64,000 nt of DNA from Bradyrhizobium sp. BR 10289 (GCF_019455385.1 NZ_JACOFR010000033.1:1-64000), one strand, 5' to 3'. Positions 45,741-54,625 are shown, counted from the first letter of the stretch. Notes: generated from the letters alone by a model not told the origin. Program-made: numbers and translations.

Positions 45741-46880
45741 TCAGCTCAGCACCTGCTCCGCTTCCGTGACTGCACAGAGAACATGATAGAACGACGACGC
45801 AGGAATGGTGTCGACCAGCGATTTGCCGTCGCGATCGAACTGGTCGTACCAGCCGCCCTTGACGGGATGGCTGAGGTAATGCCGTTCGAGCCGCACCAGC
45901 GCGGCGCGCGCCTGGTCCGCCGCCCCCGCCTCGCCGGATTCGGCCTGGGCAATCCACGCCTTCGCCATCTCGGTCTGCGGCCACAGCCGGCGCGTCGCGC
46001 GTCGGATGTTGCCGGCCGCATCGCCCTCGTCGGTGAGGCAGCCGGTCGCCGCGTCGCGATAGCGCAGCGCGGTCGCCAGCAGCTCGGCGCGGCGCTGGCC
46101 GGTCGGGCAGCCCGTGATCCGTTCAAATCCCTTCAGCAACCAAACCCATTCGGCCTGGTGACCGGCCTCGACGCTGACCGGCTCGATCTTCGACCAGTCC
46201 TCCTCGAAGTACTCCGTCAGGATGTGCTTCTGCTTGTCGTAGAGATTGGCGAGGAACAGCGCGAAGAACTCGCCGGCGCGGTTCTGGAACGACACATCGT
46301 GGGTCGCATCGAAGCATGCGATCATCGCCTCGAACAGATGCATGTGCGGGTTCTGCCGGCGCGGCAGCGACACCGGCAGGCTCTCGTGCACGCCACCATG
46401 CGGCGAGCGCAGATGGCCGTCGAGGAAGGCGAGCAGCGCGTCGATCTCGGCACGAATTTGCGCGTCCTGGTCGAGCGAATACACGGTCGCGAGCGCAAAC
46501 AGGATGAAGGCGTGGTCGTAGGCATCGCGCCGTGCATCCAGCACCGCGCCCTCCGGCGTCAGCCGGTGCACATAGCCCGGCCTGCCGTCCGGCGACTTCG
46601 CCTTGGCCAGGAAATGCTCCAGCCCCCTAAGCGCGATGGCGCGCCCCTCAGGATACCAGCCCATCTGCGCCGCCTTGGCGTAGCACCAGATCTGGCGGGC
46701 CTGCACGAACACCCGCCGCGGCGCGGCTGCATCAGCCGTCCCGTCACGATGCAGCCGGTCGATGAAGCCGCCCGAATCGTGGTCCCAGCCGACCGTCGAC
46801 CACAGCGGCAGCGCCTCCTCGATCATGCGGCGCTTCAGGCGCGCGACGACGTCCGCCGCAGTCATTCCATCGTCCGCCAT
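45741..46880 (-). CDS. AGE-family sugar epimerase/isomerase
   Basis: A 379-residue (alpha/alpha)6-barrel protein of the N-acylglucosamine 2-epimerase/mannose isomerase family. The ATG at 46880 follows AGAGGAC; a longer frame to 46940 lacks a site. Family residues include RVFVQARQIWCYAKAA, DAYDHAFILFALA, NPHMHLFEAMIACFDAT, EAGHQAEWVWLL and the late GGWYDQFDRDGK, supplying the catalytic His and Arg. Known members isomerise mannose/fructose, cellobiose or N-acyl-glucosamine. The exact sugar is not predictable here. It is divergent from the PaaK-like ligase gene. Confidence 0.88.
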   Translation of the reverse strand: MADDGMTAADVVARLKRRMIEEALPLWSTVGWDHDSGGFIDRLHRDGTADAAAPRRVFVQARQIWCYAKAAQMGWYPEGRAIALRGLEHFLAKAKSPDGRPGYVHRLTPEGAVLDARRDAYDHAFILFALATVYSLDQDAQIRAEIDALLAFLDGHLRSPHGGVHESLPVSLPRRQNPHMHLFEAMIACFDATHDVSFQNRAGEFFALFLANLYDKQKHILTEYFEEDWSKIEPVSVEAGHQAEWVWLLKGFERITGCPTGQRRAELLATALRYRDAATGCLTDEGDAAGNIRRATRRLWPQTEMAKAWIAQAESGEAGAADQARAALVRLERHYLSHPVKGGWYDQFDRDGKSLVDTIPASSFYHVLCAVTEAEQVLS

Positions 46881-46966
46881 CGCGTCCTCTTCAAGCCGTG
46901 CCCATGGACGTCTGATACCCATGCGGGCGGCGGCGTGCAACGGATGCCAACCCGGAAAGACCAGCC

Positions 46967-48190
46967 ATGACCGCCCATTACGACGCCCTCGAGACGCGCG
47001 GGGCAGACGCGCGTGAGGCCGATCTGTTCGCTCGCCTGCCGGAGGTGCTGCGCAGTGCGATGGCAGCCCCGGCCTATGCCGAGCGGCTGAAGGGCCTCGA
47101 TCCCGCCTCGGTGACCTCCAGGGCGGCGCTGGCGCGCCTGCCGGTGCTGCGCAAGTCGGAGCTGCCGGCCCTGCACAAGGCCGCAGCGCCCTTCGGCGGC
47201 TTCGTGGCGGCGGCGCCCGGCTCGTTCGCCCGCCTGTTCACCTCCCCGGGGCCGATCTTCGAGCCGGAGGGGCGGCAGGCCGATCCCTGGCGCGGCGCGC
47301 GGGCGCTGTTCGCCGCCGGGTTCCGCCCCGACGACATCGTGCTCAACACCTTCAGCTACCATCTCACCCCCGGCGGCTTCATCTTCGATGCCTCGGCGCG
47401 CACGCTCGGCTGCGCGGTGATCCCGGCGGGGCCCGGCAATGCCGAGCAGCAGTTCGAGCTGATCGAGGCCTATCGTCCGGTCGGCTATAGCGGCACGCCG
47501 GACTTTCTGAAGATCCTGCTCGACGCCGCCGCGACCGCGGGCCGCGACGTCTCCTCGATCAAGCGCGCGCTGGTCTCGGGCGCCGCCTTCCCGCCCTCGC
47601 TCCAGGCCGAGATCAAGGCCCGCGGCATCGACGCCTACCAGGCCTTCGGCACCGCCGATCTCGGCCTCATCGCGTTCGAGACCGAAGCGCGCGAGGGCAT
47701 GGTCGTGAACGAGGATCTGATCATGGAGATCGTCAAGCCGGGCACCGGCGATCCCGTGAAGCCCGGCGACGTCGGCGAGATCGTCGTCACCTCGCTCGAC
47801 CCGCATCATCCCTGGATTCGCCTCGCGCTCGGCGACCTCACCGCTGCGCTGCCGGGCCCGAGCCCATGCGGCCGCACCAACATGCGCATCAAGGGCTGGA
47901 TGGGCCGCGCCGACCAGACCACCAAGGTCAAGGGCATGTTCGTCCGCCCCGAGCAGATCGCCGAGATCGCCAAGCGACATCCCGGGCTCGGCCGCTTGCG
48001 CCTCGTCGTCACCCGCCAGGGCGAGACCGACGCGATGACGCTGCGCGCGGAAACTGCGGCCGCAAGCGAAGCGCTGCGCGAGGAGATTGCAGCCAGTCTG
48101 CGCGTGGTGACGAAACTCGGCGGGGCCGTCGACCTGGTCGATCCAGGTACGCTGCCGAACGATGGCAAGGTGATTGCCGACGAGCGGTAA
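46967..48190 (+). CDS. Phenylacetate-CoA ligase-like (PaaK family) protein
   Basis: A 407-residue ANL-family protein. The fold is supported by GYSGTPDFLKILLDAA, RALVSGAAFPPSLQAEIKARG, YQAFGTADLGLIAFE, EIVVTSLDPHHPWIRLALGDLT and GWMGRADQTTKVKGMFVRPEQI. The last is the PaaK hinge. The usual nucleotide P-loop (SSGTTGKP) is replaced by FTSPGPIFEPEG, so ATP use may differ or be lost. With the acyl-CoA synthetase at 39003 it gives this locus two ligase-like proteins, suggesting aromatic or similar acid metabolism. Confidence 0.8.
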   Translation: MTAHYDALETRGADAREADLFARLPEVLRSAMAAPAYAERLKGLDPASVTSRAALARLPVLRKSELPALHKAAAPFGGFVAAAPGSFARLFTSPGPIFEPEGRQADPWRGARALFAAGFRPDDIVLNTFSYHLTPGGFIFDASARTLGCAVIPAGPGNAEQQFELIEAYRPVGYSGTPDFLKILLDAAATAGRDVSSIKRALVSGAAFPPSLQAEIKARGIDAYQAFGTADLGLIAFETEAREGMVVNEDLIMEIVKPGTGDPVKPGDVGEIVVTSLDPHHPWIRLALGDLTAALPGPSPCGRTNMRIKGWMGRADQTTKVKGMFVRPEQIAEIAKRHPGLGRLRLVVTRQGETDAMTLRAETAAASEALREEIAASLRVVTKLGGAVDLVDPGTLPNDGKVIADER

Positions 48191-49080
48191 GGCGCCCCCG
48201 GAGGCCGCATCGTCGAATAACAAGGATAACGGCCGGTACACGCGGATGCACTCGCCTGCTCGCTGCGCTGGGCGAACTTCGCGGTGCCCGGCCCTTGAAC
48301 CAACTGCCGGTCGCTTCAGGTATGCAGCGATAGTTTTTCCTCCCGTCTTCAGTTCAAAAATTCAAGGCGTTGCAAATCACTGCGCCCCGGACGCGCATGA
48401 TCCCAACCCGCAAGATTCATTCCCTGCTATCAGGGATAAGTACAGCGAATTCATTGTAATCTGCTGGAACATATTTGAGGTGGAGGCCTGCAACTGCCCG
48501 CGAAAACCTGCGCTCTTGAAACTTTGAAGAAAGACGACCAGGGAATTGATCCAAACATATCAGGGAAGAATCAGAGACAATTGCTGCGAACTCTGAAGCG
48601 TCGCGGACAGCCGCTCAGGCCGGGATCCAGCGTCTTTCGACGATGATGAGAAAAGTCTTCGTCTTGTTGCATCTGAGCGACAATCTGGCGGCGCTGCGAA
48701 CCGCGTACGCTGAGCATGCATCCCTCCGCCGAGGGGCCAAGACTCAAAAGAGCGGCCTGCAAGGATGCTCAATATCTGGTCGCACTGAGCGACTTGCGGC
48801 GAGGGATTCGGCTGTCCTTTGTCCACAGCGTCGGGAGCCCATGACTTTTCTTCTTGCGTTGGGTGTCTCGTTATTATGTAGTTGTGCTTAGCAAACCGGC
48901 CCGCGATCGGGCGGTGTTGCCTTTTTGCTCTGCCCCGTGCGGCAGGTTGGATAGCGTAGAGGGACCAGTGGCGTGGTCCTGAGCTAAGGATACCCGGAGC
49001 CTAGCTAGGCTCCTTCTCGAAGCTTTAACCAGCACACGCTGGCGCTTGTCTGCGGCTTTGGCCGCGAGCGCCACGGGAGA
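48191..49080. other. Long gene-poor junction between the core operon and the phage-like region
   Basis: About 890 bp. Open frames here have poor codon bias and no ribosome sites, and I support none of them. Base composition drops relative to the preceding operon from about 48330 on. No tRNA or integrase is visible. The last 120 bp carry two palindromes ahead of the methyltransferase gene. It probably marks the left edge of the acquired region, but I could not define an attachment site. Confidence 0.6.
48962..49013. promoter_or_regulatory. Two adjacent palindromes upstream of the methyltransferase gene
   Basis: GGACCA-GTGGCG-TGGTCC (48962-48979) and the perfect 18-bp GGAGCCTAGCTAGGCTCC (48996-49013) lie 68 bp or more before the ATG. 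They may be operators, methylation targets or leader hairpins. The symmetry is certain; the role is not. Confidence 0.45.
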
Positions 49081-50409
49081 ATGGGTATGCTCAACGTCCA
49101 ACAAAGACCGCTTGCGGCTCTCAAGCGGAATCCGCGCAATGCGCGGGCACATTCCAACAAGCAAATCAGTCAAATCCAAACCAGCATCCGCGAGCTCGGC
49201 TTCATTGTTCCCATTGTCATCGATGATGAGGGCATTGTGCTAGCCGGCCATGGTCGGCTCCTCGCTGCCGAACGGATTGGGTTGGAAGCAGTGCCGACCG
49301 TGATTGTCTCCCACTTAAACGAAGCGCAGAAACGAGTTTTCGCACTCGCTGACAACAAGATCGCGGCGAACGCGGGCTGGGACCGCGCAGCTCTTGCAGT
49401 TGAACTCGGCGAACTGACCGAACTACTCCCTCAACTCAATCTCGATATTTCAGTCAGCGGCTTCGAACCGGCGGAAATTGACAGCTTGCTCACCGACTTT
49501 GCTGGACTGACCACCGAACCCGATGACGGCGTGGCCATCGCCTCGGATCAGACTCCCATTTCGCGACGAGGTGATCTTTGGCAAATGGGAACGCACAGGC
49601 TGCTGTGCGGGGACAGCACTGCTGCCAGCGATATGGCGACGCTGACTTGCGGTCAGCAGGCGGCGATGGTGTTTGCCGATCCTCCTTATAACGTGGTGAT
49701 CAAAAAGACCCTGGGACGTGGCCGCATCAAGCACCGCGAGTTCCTGCAGGGCTCCGGAGAAATGAGCGAGGCTGATTTTGACGGCTTCTTGCAAAAAGCC
49801 ATGCGGCGCGCCTCCGAGCACTCAAAGTCCGGCTCGATCCAATTCTTCTGCATCGATTGGCGCCACATCGCCGCAATGATCACAGCCGGCAAAGTCATCT
49901 TCGGCGAGCTCGCAAACCTGATTGTCTGGGTCAAGACCAACGCCGGCCAAGGCAGCTTCTACCGATCGCAACACGAGCTGATCTGCGTGTTCAAGAATGG
50001 AGATGCTCCTCACCAAAACAACGTCGAACAAGGCAAGCACGGCCGGAACCGGACCAACGTGTGGCAATATCCCGGTGTCAACACGTTTCGAAAGGATCGC
50101 ATGCGAGATCTAGCGGCGCATCCCACGGTCAAGCCGATCACTCTAATTGCCGACGCGATCAAAGATTGCACCTACCGCAACGATATCGTGCTCGACCCCT
50201 TCCTCGGCTCGGGAACGACCCTTCTTGCTGCGGAGCGTACCGGTCGCCGCACCTATGGGCTCGAGATCGATCCCATCTACGTCGATTGCGCCATCAAGCG
50301 CTGGCAGGACCTCACTCGGCGCGATGCGATCCTGGAATCGACCGGCCAGACTTTCGATGAGCTCGCCGCAAGCAACCACCGAAGCCAGGATCGGAGGGCG
50401 GCGCCATGA
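49081..50409 (+). CDS. ParB-like domain fused to DNA methyltransferase (beta-class, N4/N6 type)
   Basis: A 442-residue protein. Residues 6-100 resemble the ParB/Srx N-terminal domain (PLAALKRNPRNARAHSNKQISQI, VLAGHGRLLAAERIGL, ADNKIA). The methyltransferase part has the catalytic DPPY at 200-203 and the SAM-binding LDPFLGSGTT at 371-380, the order of beta-class enzymes. The DNA target is unknown. The start is ATG 49081 or the ATG two codons later, with GGGAG upstream. It overlaps the DUF5681 gene by 4 bp and heads a methyltransferase-DUF5681-terminase set that I know from many alphaproteobacterial phage-like regions. Confidence 0.9.
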   Translation: MGMLNVQQRPLAALKRNPRNARAHSNKQISQIQTSIRELGFIVPIVIDDEGIVLAGHGRLLAAERIGLEAVPTVIVSHLNEAQKRVFALADNKIAANAGWDRAALAVELGELTELLPQLNLDISVSGFEPAEIDSLLTDFAGLTTEPDDGVAIASDQTPISRRGDLWQMGTHRLLCGDSTAASDMATLTCGQQAAMVFADPPYNVVIKKTLGRGRIKHREFLQGSGEMSEADFDGFLQKAMRRASEHSKSGSIQFFCIDWRHIAAMITAGKVIFGELANLIVWVKTNAGQGSFYRSQHELICVFKNGDAPHQNNVEQGKHGRNRTNVWQYPGVNTFRKDRMRDLAAHPTVKPITLIADAIKDCTYRNDIVLDPFLGSGTTLLAAERTGRRTYGLEIDPIYVDCAIKRWQDLTRRDAILESTGQTFDELAASNHRSQDRRAAP

Positions 50410-50900
50410 GCAACGACAGGGAGGATAAACCAGCCAAGCCGCGGATCCAACGAATCCGACTGCACGACAATGCCTCCGGCGACAGCACCGACGGCCATGA
50501 ATCCAAGGTCGGCAACAACGACGACGAGAAGGTCGGCTATGGCAAGCCGCCCAAGGCCCATCAGTTCAAACCCGGGCAGAGCGGCAATCCAAGCGGAAGA
50601 CCTAAAAAGCGCAAGGACGAAGCAACGCTAACGCGCGAGCTTCTCGATCGGATCGTCACAATAACCGAACGTGGAAAGGTCAAGCGCATCCGGATGATTG
50701 AGGCGCTCATTCGCCGAGTCTTGGAAGACGCACTCAAAGGCAACATCAAGAACGTCAAACTCTTGTTCGCTCTCTATAACGCGGCATCAACAAATCAATC
50801 CATCGAGGACCTGACCGAAGATGATAAGGCCGTGCTCGCAGTCTACGAAAGCCAACTTTTTGCAGACCGATCCGGTAAGGTTGCGTCCGATGATAGATGA
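50406..50900 (+). CDS. DUF5681 protein, possible small-terminase analogue
   Basis: A 164-residue basic protein. The central KVGYGKPPKAHQFKPGQSGNPSGRPKKRKDEATL is the DUF5681 signature, followed by a helical region (MIEALIRRVLEDALKGNIKNVKLLFALYN). Its place between a DNA methyltransferase and the large terminase is where phages keep the small terminase. DNA recognition for packaging is therefore a reasonable but unproven guess. Its stop overlaps the terminase start by 11 bp. Confidence 0.8.
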   Translation: MSNDREDKPAKPRIQRIRLHDNASGDSTDGHESKVGNNDDEKVGYGKPPKAHQFKPGQSGNPSGRPKKRKDEATLTRELLDRIVTITERGKVKRIRMIEALIRRVLEDALKGNIKNVKLLFALYNAASTNQSIEDLTEDDKAVLAVYESQLFADRSGKVASDDR

Positions 50901-52302
50901 GCGCAAAGTCTTGAACGCGCTATTGCGCACCAAATTCAAGGTATTCTTACACTACGCGGTGAGGACCTTGAATGCGGGCGCTCCTCTGCTCGATAACTGG
51001 CATCTTGACGCCATCGCTTATCAGCTGGAGCGTGTCCGAACCGGCGAAGTGACGCGGCTCATCATCAACGTGCCTCCGCGCCATTTGAAGTCCATCACGG
51101 TTTCTGTGGCTTTTCCTGCCTTTCTGCTCGGTCACGATCCGAGACGGCGGATCTTCGGCATTAGCTACAGCAACGACCTGTCCTACAAACACGCTGCCGA
51201 TTTTCGGACCATCGTCGAGTCAGGCTGGTTTCAGCGCGCCTTTCCCAACATGAAGATCGATCGCGCTGCCGGCGGCGACGTTTTCACGACACGACGCGGC
51301 TTTCGTAAGGCAACCTCAGTCAAGGCCACGCTGACGGGTCTCGGCGGAGGTGTGTTCATCATCGACGATCCACAAAAGCCGGAGGATGCCCAATCGGAAG
51401 CGCTTCGCAACGACATCAATCAGTGGTTTTCGAATACCCTACTCTCCCGGTTGGACAACAAACAGACCGGTGTCATCATCGTCGTGATGCAACGCGTTCA
51501 TCTCAATGACCTTACCGGCCACCTGCTCGAAAAGAGCCAAGATTGGACCGTACTCAACCTTGCCGCCATCGCCGAAGAGGATGAGAGGATTGAGGTCGGC
51601 AAGGGGGAGTTTTAGACTCGACGGGGCGGCGCAGCTTTACATCCCGAGCACGAGTCCCTCGCCACTCTGGAACGTTTGCGGGTCGAACTGGGCAGCGAGG
51701 TCTTTGCAGCGCAGTATCAGCAATCGCCCGTCCCCCCAGGGGGCGCCATCATCCGCAAGGAGTGGCTGCGCTACTATGACGTCGCGCCCGAGCGCAGCTA
51801 CAAGACCAAGCTTGTTCAATCCTGGGACACCGCAGCCAAGGACGGTGCCAACAATGATTGGTCGGTCTGCAGCACTTGGCTCTTGGTCGACCGCAAGCAC
51901 TATTATTTGCTGGACGTCACCCGAGGCCGTTACGACTATCCGCGCCTGCGCGATACCGCTATCGCCCTCGCTGAGCGCTATAACCCTACCGCCATCTTGA
52001 TCGAAGATGCGTCGACCGGAATCGCGCTTGCGCAAGAACTCCGGCAATCTGGCGTGTTCGTCGTCAAGCCAATTCCTATCGAGCGGGATAAGGTCAACCG
52101 GCTGTGGATCCAGCAAGCCAAGTTCGAGGCAGGACTGGTTCACTTTCCGCGCAACGCGCCATGGCTCTCTGCGTTCGAAGCTGAACTACTCGCTTTCCCG
52201 CAAGCGCGACACGACGACCAAGTCGATAGTCTCAGCCAAGCACTCGCCTTTAAGGCGCACGGCTATGATGCCTCGCTTTCATGGGTAGCCGGCGACTACT
52301 AG
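50890..52302 (+). pseudogene. Phage terminase large subunit, interrupted by an in-frame amber codon
   Basis: The frame from ATG 50890 to the stop at 52302 would give 470 residues, but a TAG at 51613-51615 stops it after 241. The same frame then continues (TRRGGAALHPEHESLATLERL). The ATPase half has PPRHLKS in the Walker A place and VFIIDDPQKPEDA as Walker B. The nuclease half has QSWDTAAKDG, ILIEDASTG and RHDDQVDSLSQAL with its acidic residues. Terminases cut and pump phage DNA into heads. Both halves are otherwise well kept, so the break looks recent, or is a sequencing error or suppressed stop. Confidence 0.85.
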
Positions 52303-52438
52303 TCTCGTTATTGGGCAAACTATCGGCCGGGGCGACAGACGGCACAAAATGATCGGCTCACCCTAAACTCCAGCACAAAATTGCTCGCTTTTTCGCTCGA
52401 CTTCCAGACTTTCCGGAGCGTTCCTGTGTTCGCACCCG

Positions 52439-52462
52439 GTCCGTTTTGAATTCCGAACGGAC
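52439..52462. promoter_or_regulatory. Inverted repeat upstream of the DUF3489 gene
   Basis: GTCCGTT and its exact complement AACGGAC flank a 10-nt centre, 58 bp before the DUF3489 start. It could be a hairpin ending terminase transcription or an operator. The remaining bases of the 217-bp gap show nothing else. Confidence 0.35.
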
Positions 52463-52519
52463 GCAATCCGAACATCTTCGCTCGCGTTCCGCGCAAGTGA
52501 GCAAAAAACTGAGAACTCA

Positions 52520-52894
52520 ATGGCACGCGGCAAGACGCCTCGAAAAGACGGGAATACGCCCAAACGGGTCGCCCGTTCGAAGCAGCTCCGATCACAAGCA
52601 TCAGATTTACGTCCATCCCGACCCGCACCGTCGCCTGTTCTGCGCGATACCGTCATTGGACCGAAGATGACCAAACAGCTCCGCATCATTGCCATGTTGC
52701 AACAAGAGCCCGGCGTATCCATTGCCAACATCGCGGCGGCAACCGGCTGGCAAAAACATTCAGTGCGGGGATTCTTCGCCGCGATCGTCAAGAAGCGGTT
52801 TGGCTTTGATCTGGCTTGGTGCAAGAGCGAGGCCGGCGAACGGCTCTATCACATCGAGCTCTTGACGGGTCGCGAGCCCAAAAGGGGCCGGTGA
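52520..52894 (+). CDS. DUF3489 protein
   Basis: A 124-residue basic protein. After a Lys/Arg/Pro-rich lead of about 48 residues comes TKQLRIIAMLQQEPGVSIANIAAATGWQKHSVRGFFAAIVKKRFGFDL, the DUF3489 winged-helix-like domain. It is probably a small DNA-binding protein. It overlaps the following DUF3768 gene by 4 bp (GTGA). DUF3489 genes recur in rhizobial phage and integrative elements. Confidence 0.85.
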   Translation: MARGKTPRKDGNTPKRVARSKQLRSQASDLRPSRPAPSPVLRDTVIGPKMTKQLRIIAMLQQEPGVSIANIAAATGWQKHSVRGFFAAIVKKRFGFDLAWCKSEAGERLYHIELLTGREPKRGR

Positions 52895-53280
52895 TCGTGT
52901 CGCGTGATACAAGGATCAATCGTCGGCTCAATGATGAGCTGCGACAATTTTTGCTCGGCGGCGGGACGCAGGTGAGCCCGAAGGTCGCCGCCTTCGGTCT
53001 GCCGAAACTGCGCAGACTGGTCGAACAATTGGCAAGATATGATGACTTCCCCAAGAGAATTGATCCATCCGGCGAACATGCCTTTGGCACTTTCGACTTT
53101 GAAGGTGACACCGTCGTCTTCGAAATTGTGGTTCAACCCATCAAAGCTCGTCGAGGGCAGCGATTAAACCAAACACCGGGCGAACGGGTAATGAGCGTTA
53201 TGCTGGGCGAAGAATCTGCGCTCCTGAATGGCAAAGAAGCTCGCTCGGACTCTTATCTAATTTCAAGAAAGGCTCGCTAG
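52891..53280 (+). CDS. DUF3768 protein
   Basis: A 129-residue protein starting at a GTG (52891) that overlaps the DUF3489 stop. The pattern RINRRLNDELRQFLLGGGTQVSPKVAAFG, then DPSGEHAFGTFDFEGDTVVFEI and ERVMSVMLGEE, fits DUF3768. The usual aromatic 'W-K-I-D-Y-Y' core is altered (FEIVVQP), so this is a divergent member. Function is unknown. Confidence 0.7.
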   Translation: MIVSRDTRINRRLNDELRQFLLGGGTQVSPKVAAFGLPKLRRLVEQLARYDDFPKRIDPSGEHAFGTFDFEGDTVVFEIVVQPIKARRGQRLNQTPGERVMSVMLGEESALLNGKEARSDSYLISRKAR

Positions 53281-53281
53281 G

Positions 53282-53899
53282 CTACGTCTCCCACTCGACG
53301 CTCTCCTCGTACCGACGCATGGTGCATCGTGCCGATCCCGTCAGCGCAATCAGTCGCTCCGCATAAGCGGCTTGTCGCTTCACGGTTGGAGCAAGGTCGG
53401 CCACGATCGTCTCAAGATCCGGCGCGGCTATCGCGAAGTCGAAAGCTTCGTTGTGGGTGACGAATCGACGTCCCAAACCACTTGGAGTCATGACGGCAAA
53501 GCCATAACGCAAATATGGATAGATCGACTTGTGCCTAGCAGCCTTTGCCGAATACAGGATGACGTCATGTGAGCTGAATGAGCCGACCTTCAACTCGATC
53601 ACCACAAGCGGCGCGGCTTGCAGCGAGATCAGGATATCGGTCTGAAATGCGTACTGGCCGCGAGCGGGGCTTGCCTCGGCTGTGTGGCTGAGCTTACCCT
53701 GCGCATTGACTTCGATCTTGTAGAGCAGGCTTTTGCCGGTTTCGACCGTGAAGTTTGACAGTCGGGTAGCCAACGCCTCGCTGATTCGGACCGCAATATC
53801 CGCCTCGCTTGTTCCCGAGGCATGCTGCGGTTCTTCTCGCAATCCAACGATATTGCCGTCGTTTCGTGCCGTTTTGCGTTTGACTCTCACGCTACCCAT
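53282..53899 (-). CDS. PD-(D/E)XK-like nuclease-fold protein
   Basis: A 205-residue protein starting at ATG 53899; the frame is open to 53965. Residues around QTDILISLQAAPLVVIELKVG give the Asp (88) and Glu-x-Lys (102, 104) spacing of PD-(D/E)XK nucleases, followed by a helix with Lys/Arg and a YGFAVMTPSGLG strand. This fold includes restriction and repair nucleases. It is divergent from an XRE regulator with two near-identical operator-like sites between them, a layout seen in controlled restriction systems. The family is not one I can name. Confidence 0.6.
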   Translation of the reverse strand: MGSVRVKRKTARNDGNIVGLREEPQHASGTSEADIAVRISEALATRLSNFTVETGKSLLYKIEVNAQGKLSHTAEASPARGQYAFQTDILISLQAAPLVVIELKVGSFSSHDVILYSAKAARHKSIYPYLRYGFAVMTPSGLGRRFVTHNEAFDFAIAAPDLETIVADLAPTVKRQAAYAERLIALTGSARCTMRRYEESVEWET

Positions 53900-54007
53900 A
53901 CGATGCTCCCAACACCAATTGACCGCTGGACCAGTCACTCCGTCCGGCGCAAAGATCCAGTCCAAAGCGGGCTGTCGCTGCTAGATCAGCAGATCAGAGT
54001 TAATTTT

Positions 54008-54024
54008 ATCCTGTTATGGGATAT
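54008..54024. promoter_or_regulatory. Operator-like site 1 (XRE/nuclease intergenic)
   Basis: TATCCTGTTATGGGATA has TATCC/GGATA arms around a 7-nt centre. It matches site 2 (54141-54157) at 14 of 17 positions. It lies 109 bp upstream of the nuclease-like gene start. Confidence 0.55.
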
Positions 54025-54140
54025 TTCTTCCAACGCGGTCCCTGACTTATCTTGGGGCCGCTGTGAGAGCGACGCCGTCGGTGCCGACAGGCTGACGCGC
54101 AGCGTCCAGCCCAGCTTACGGAATGCACCCAAATACCAAT

Positions 54141-54157
54141 AATCCTATTTTGGGATA
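54141..54157. promoter_or_regulatory. Operator-like site 2 (XRE/nuclease intergenic)
   Basis: AATCCTATTTTGGGATA, the second copy of the 17-bp motif, lies 52 bp before the XRE start. Two matching sites between divergent genes suggest autoregulation by the XRE protein. Confidence 0.55.
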
Positions 54158-54208
54158 AACCCGTCTCGGGATCAAATTGCGTGCCGCCGAAAACAACGCC
54201 CGGCGGCC

Positions 54209-54451
54209 ATGGAAAAATCTCTCACCTCCGCCGAGTATGCACGGCTCATCGCCCTTCTGGTTGCAACCCGACATAAGGCGGGCATCCGGCAACAGGCATT
54301 GGCCAAGAAACTCGGCAAGCCTCAATCCTTTATCGCCAAATATGAGGGCGGTGAGCGGCGCCTTGATGTCATCGAGTTCATTTCCATCGCCGAGGCATTA
54401 GGTGCGGACCCGACTAGGCTGTTCCGCCGATTCATTCAGGGCCGAAAGTGA
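54209..54451 (+). CDS. Small XRE-family HTH regulator
   Basis: An 80-residue single-domain repressor-like protein: EYARLIALLVATRHKAGIRQQALAKKLGKPQSFIAKYEGGERRLDVIEFISIAEALGADP is a complete five-helix XRE domain. Size and form match restriction-modification controller proteins and phage repressors. It is divergent from the PD-(D/E)XK-like gene. A hairpin with GAGAGC/GCTCTC arms follows 40 bp after its stop (54491-54510). Confidence 0.88.
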   Translation: MEKSLTSAEYARLIALLVATRHKAGIRQQALAKKLGKPQSFIAKYEGGERRLDVIEFISIAEALGADPTRLFRRFIQGRK

Positions 54452-54490
54452 ACGGCGCGCGAATCAGACGGTCTTCGGACAGGTCTTTCT

Positions 54491-54510
54491 GAGAGCACGC
54501 GGGGGCTCTC
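54491..54510 (+). terminator. Weak hairpin after the XRE gene
   Basis: GAGAGC and GCTCTC flank an 8-nt G-rich loop. No T run follows, so termination is doubtful. Confidence 0.35.
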
Positions 54511-54625
54511 CTTCTGATGAACCCGACGCCGGCCCGCACGAAGGAGGCAAATACGGCCATTGGACTGGACTTCGAGACCGGAACGAGCGTGCATCATGGC
54601 TTAATCATCAGGACGAGCCAACCAC

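Noticed and set aside
48174..48891. Several 80-120 codon frames in the junction before the methyltransferase
   Set aside because: Codon use is unlike either neighbour, starts are unsupported and frames overlap on both strands.
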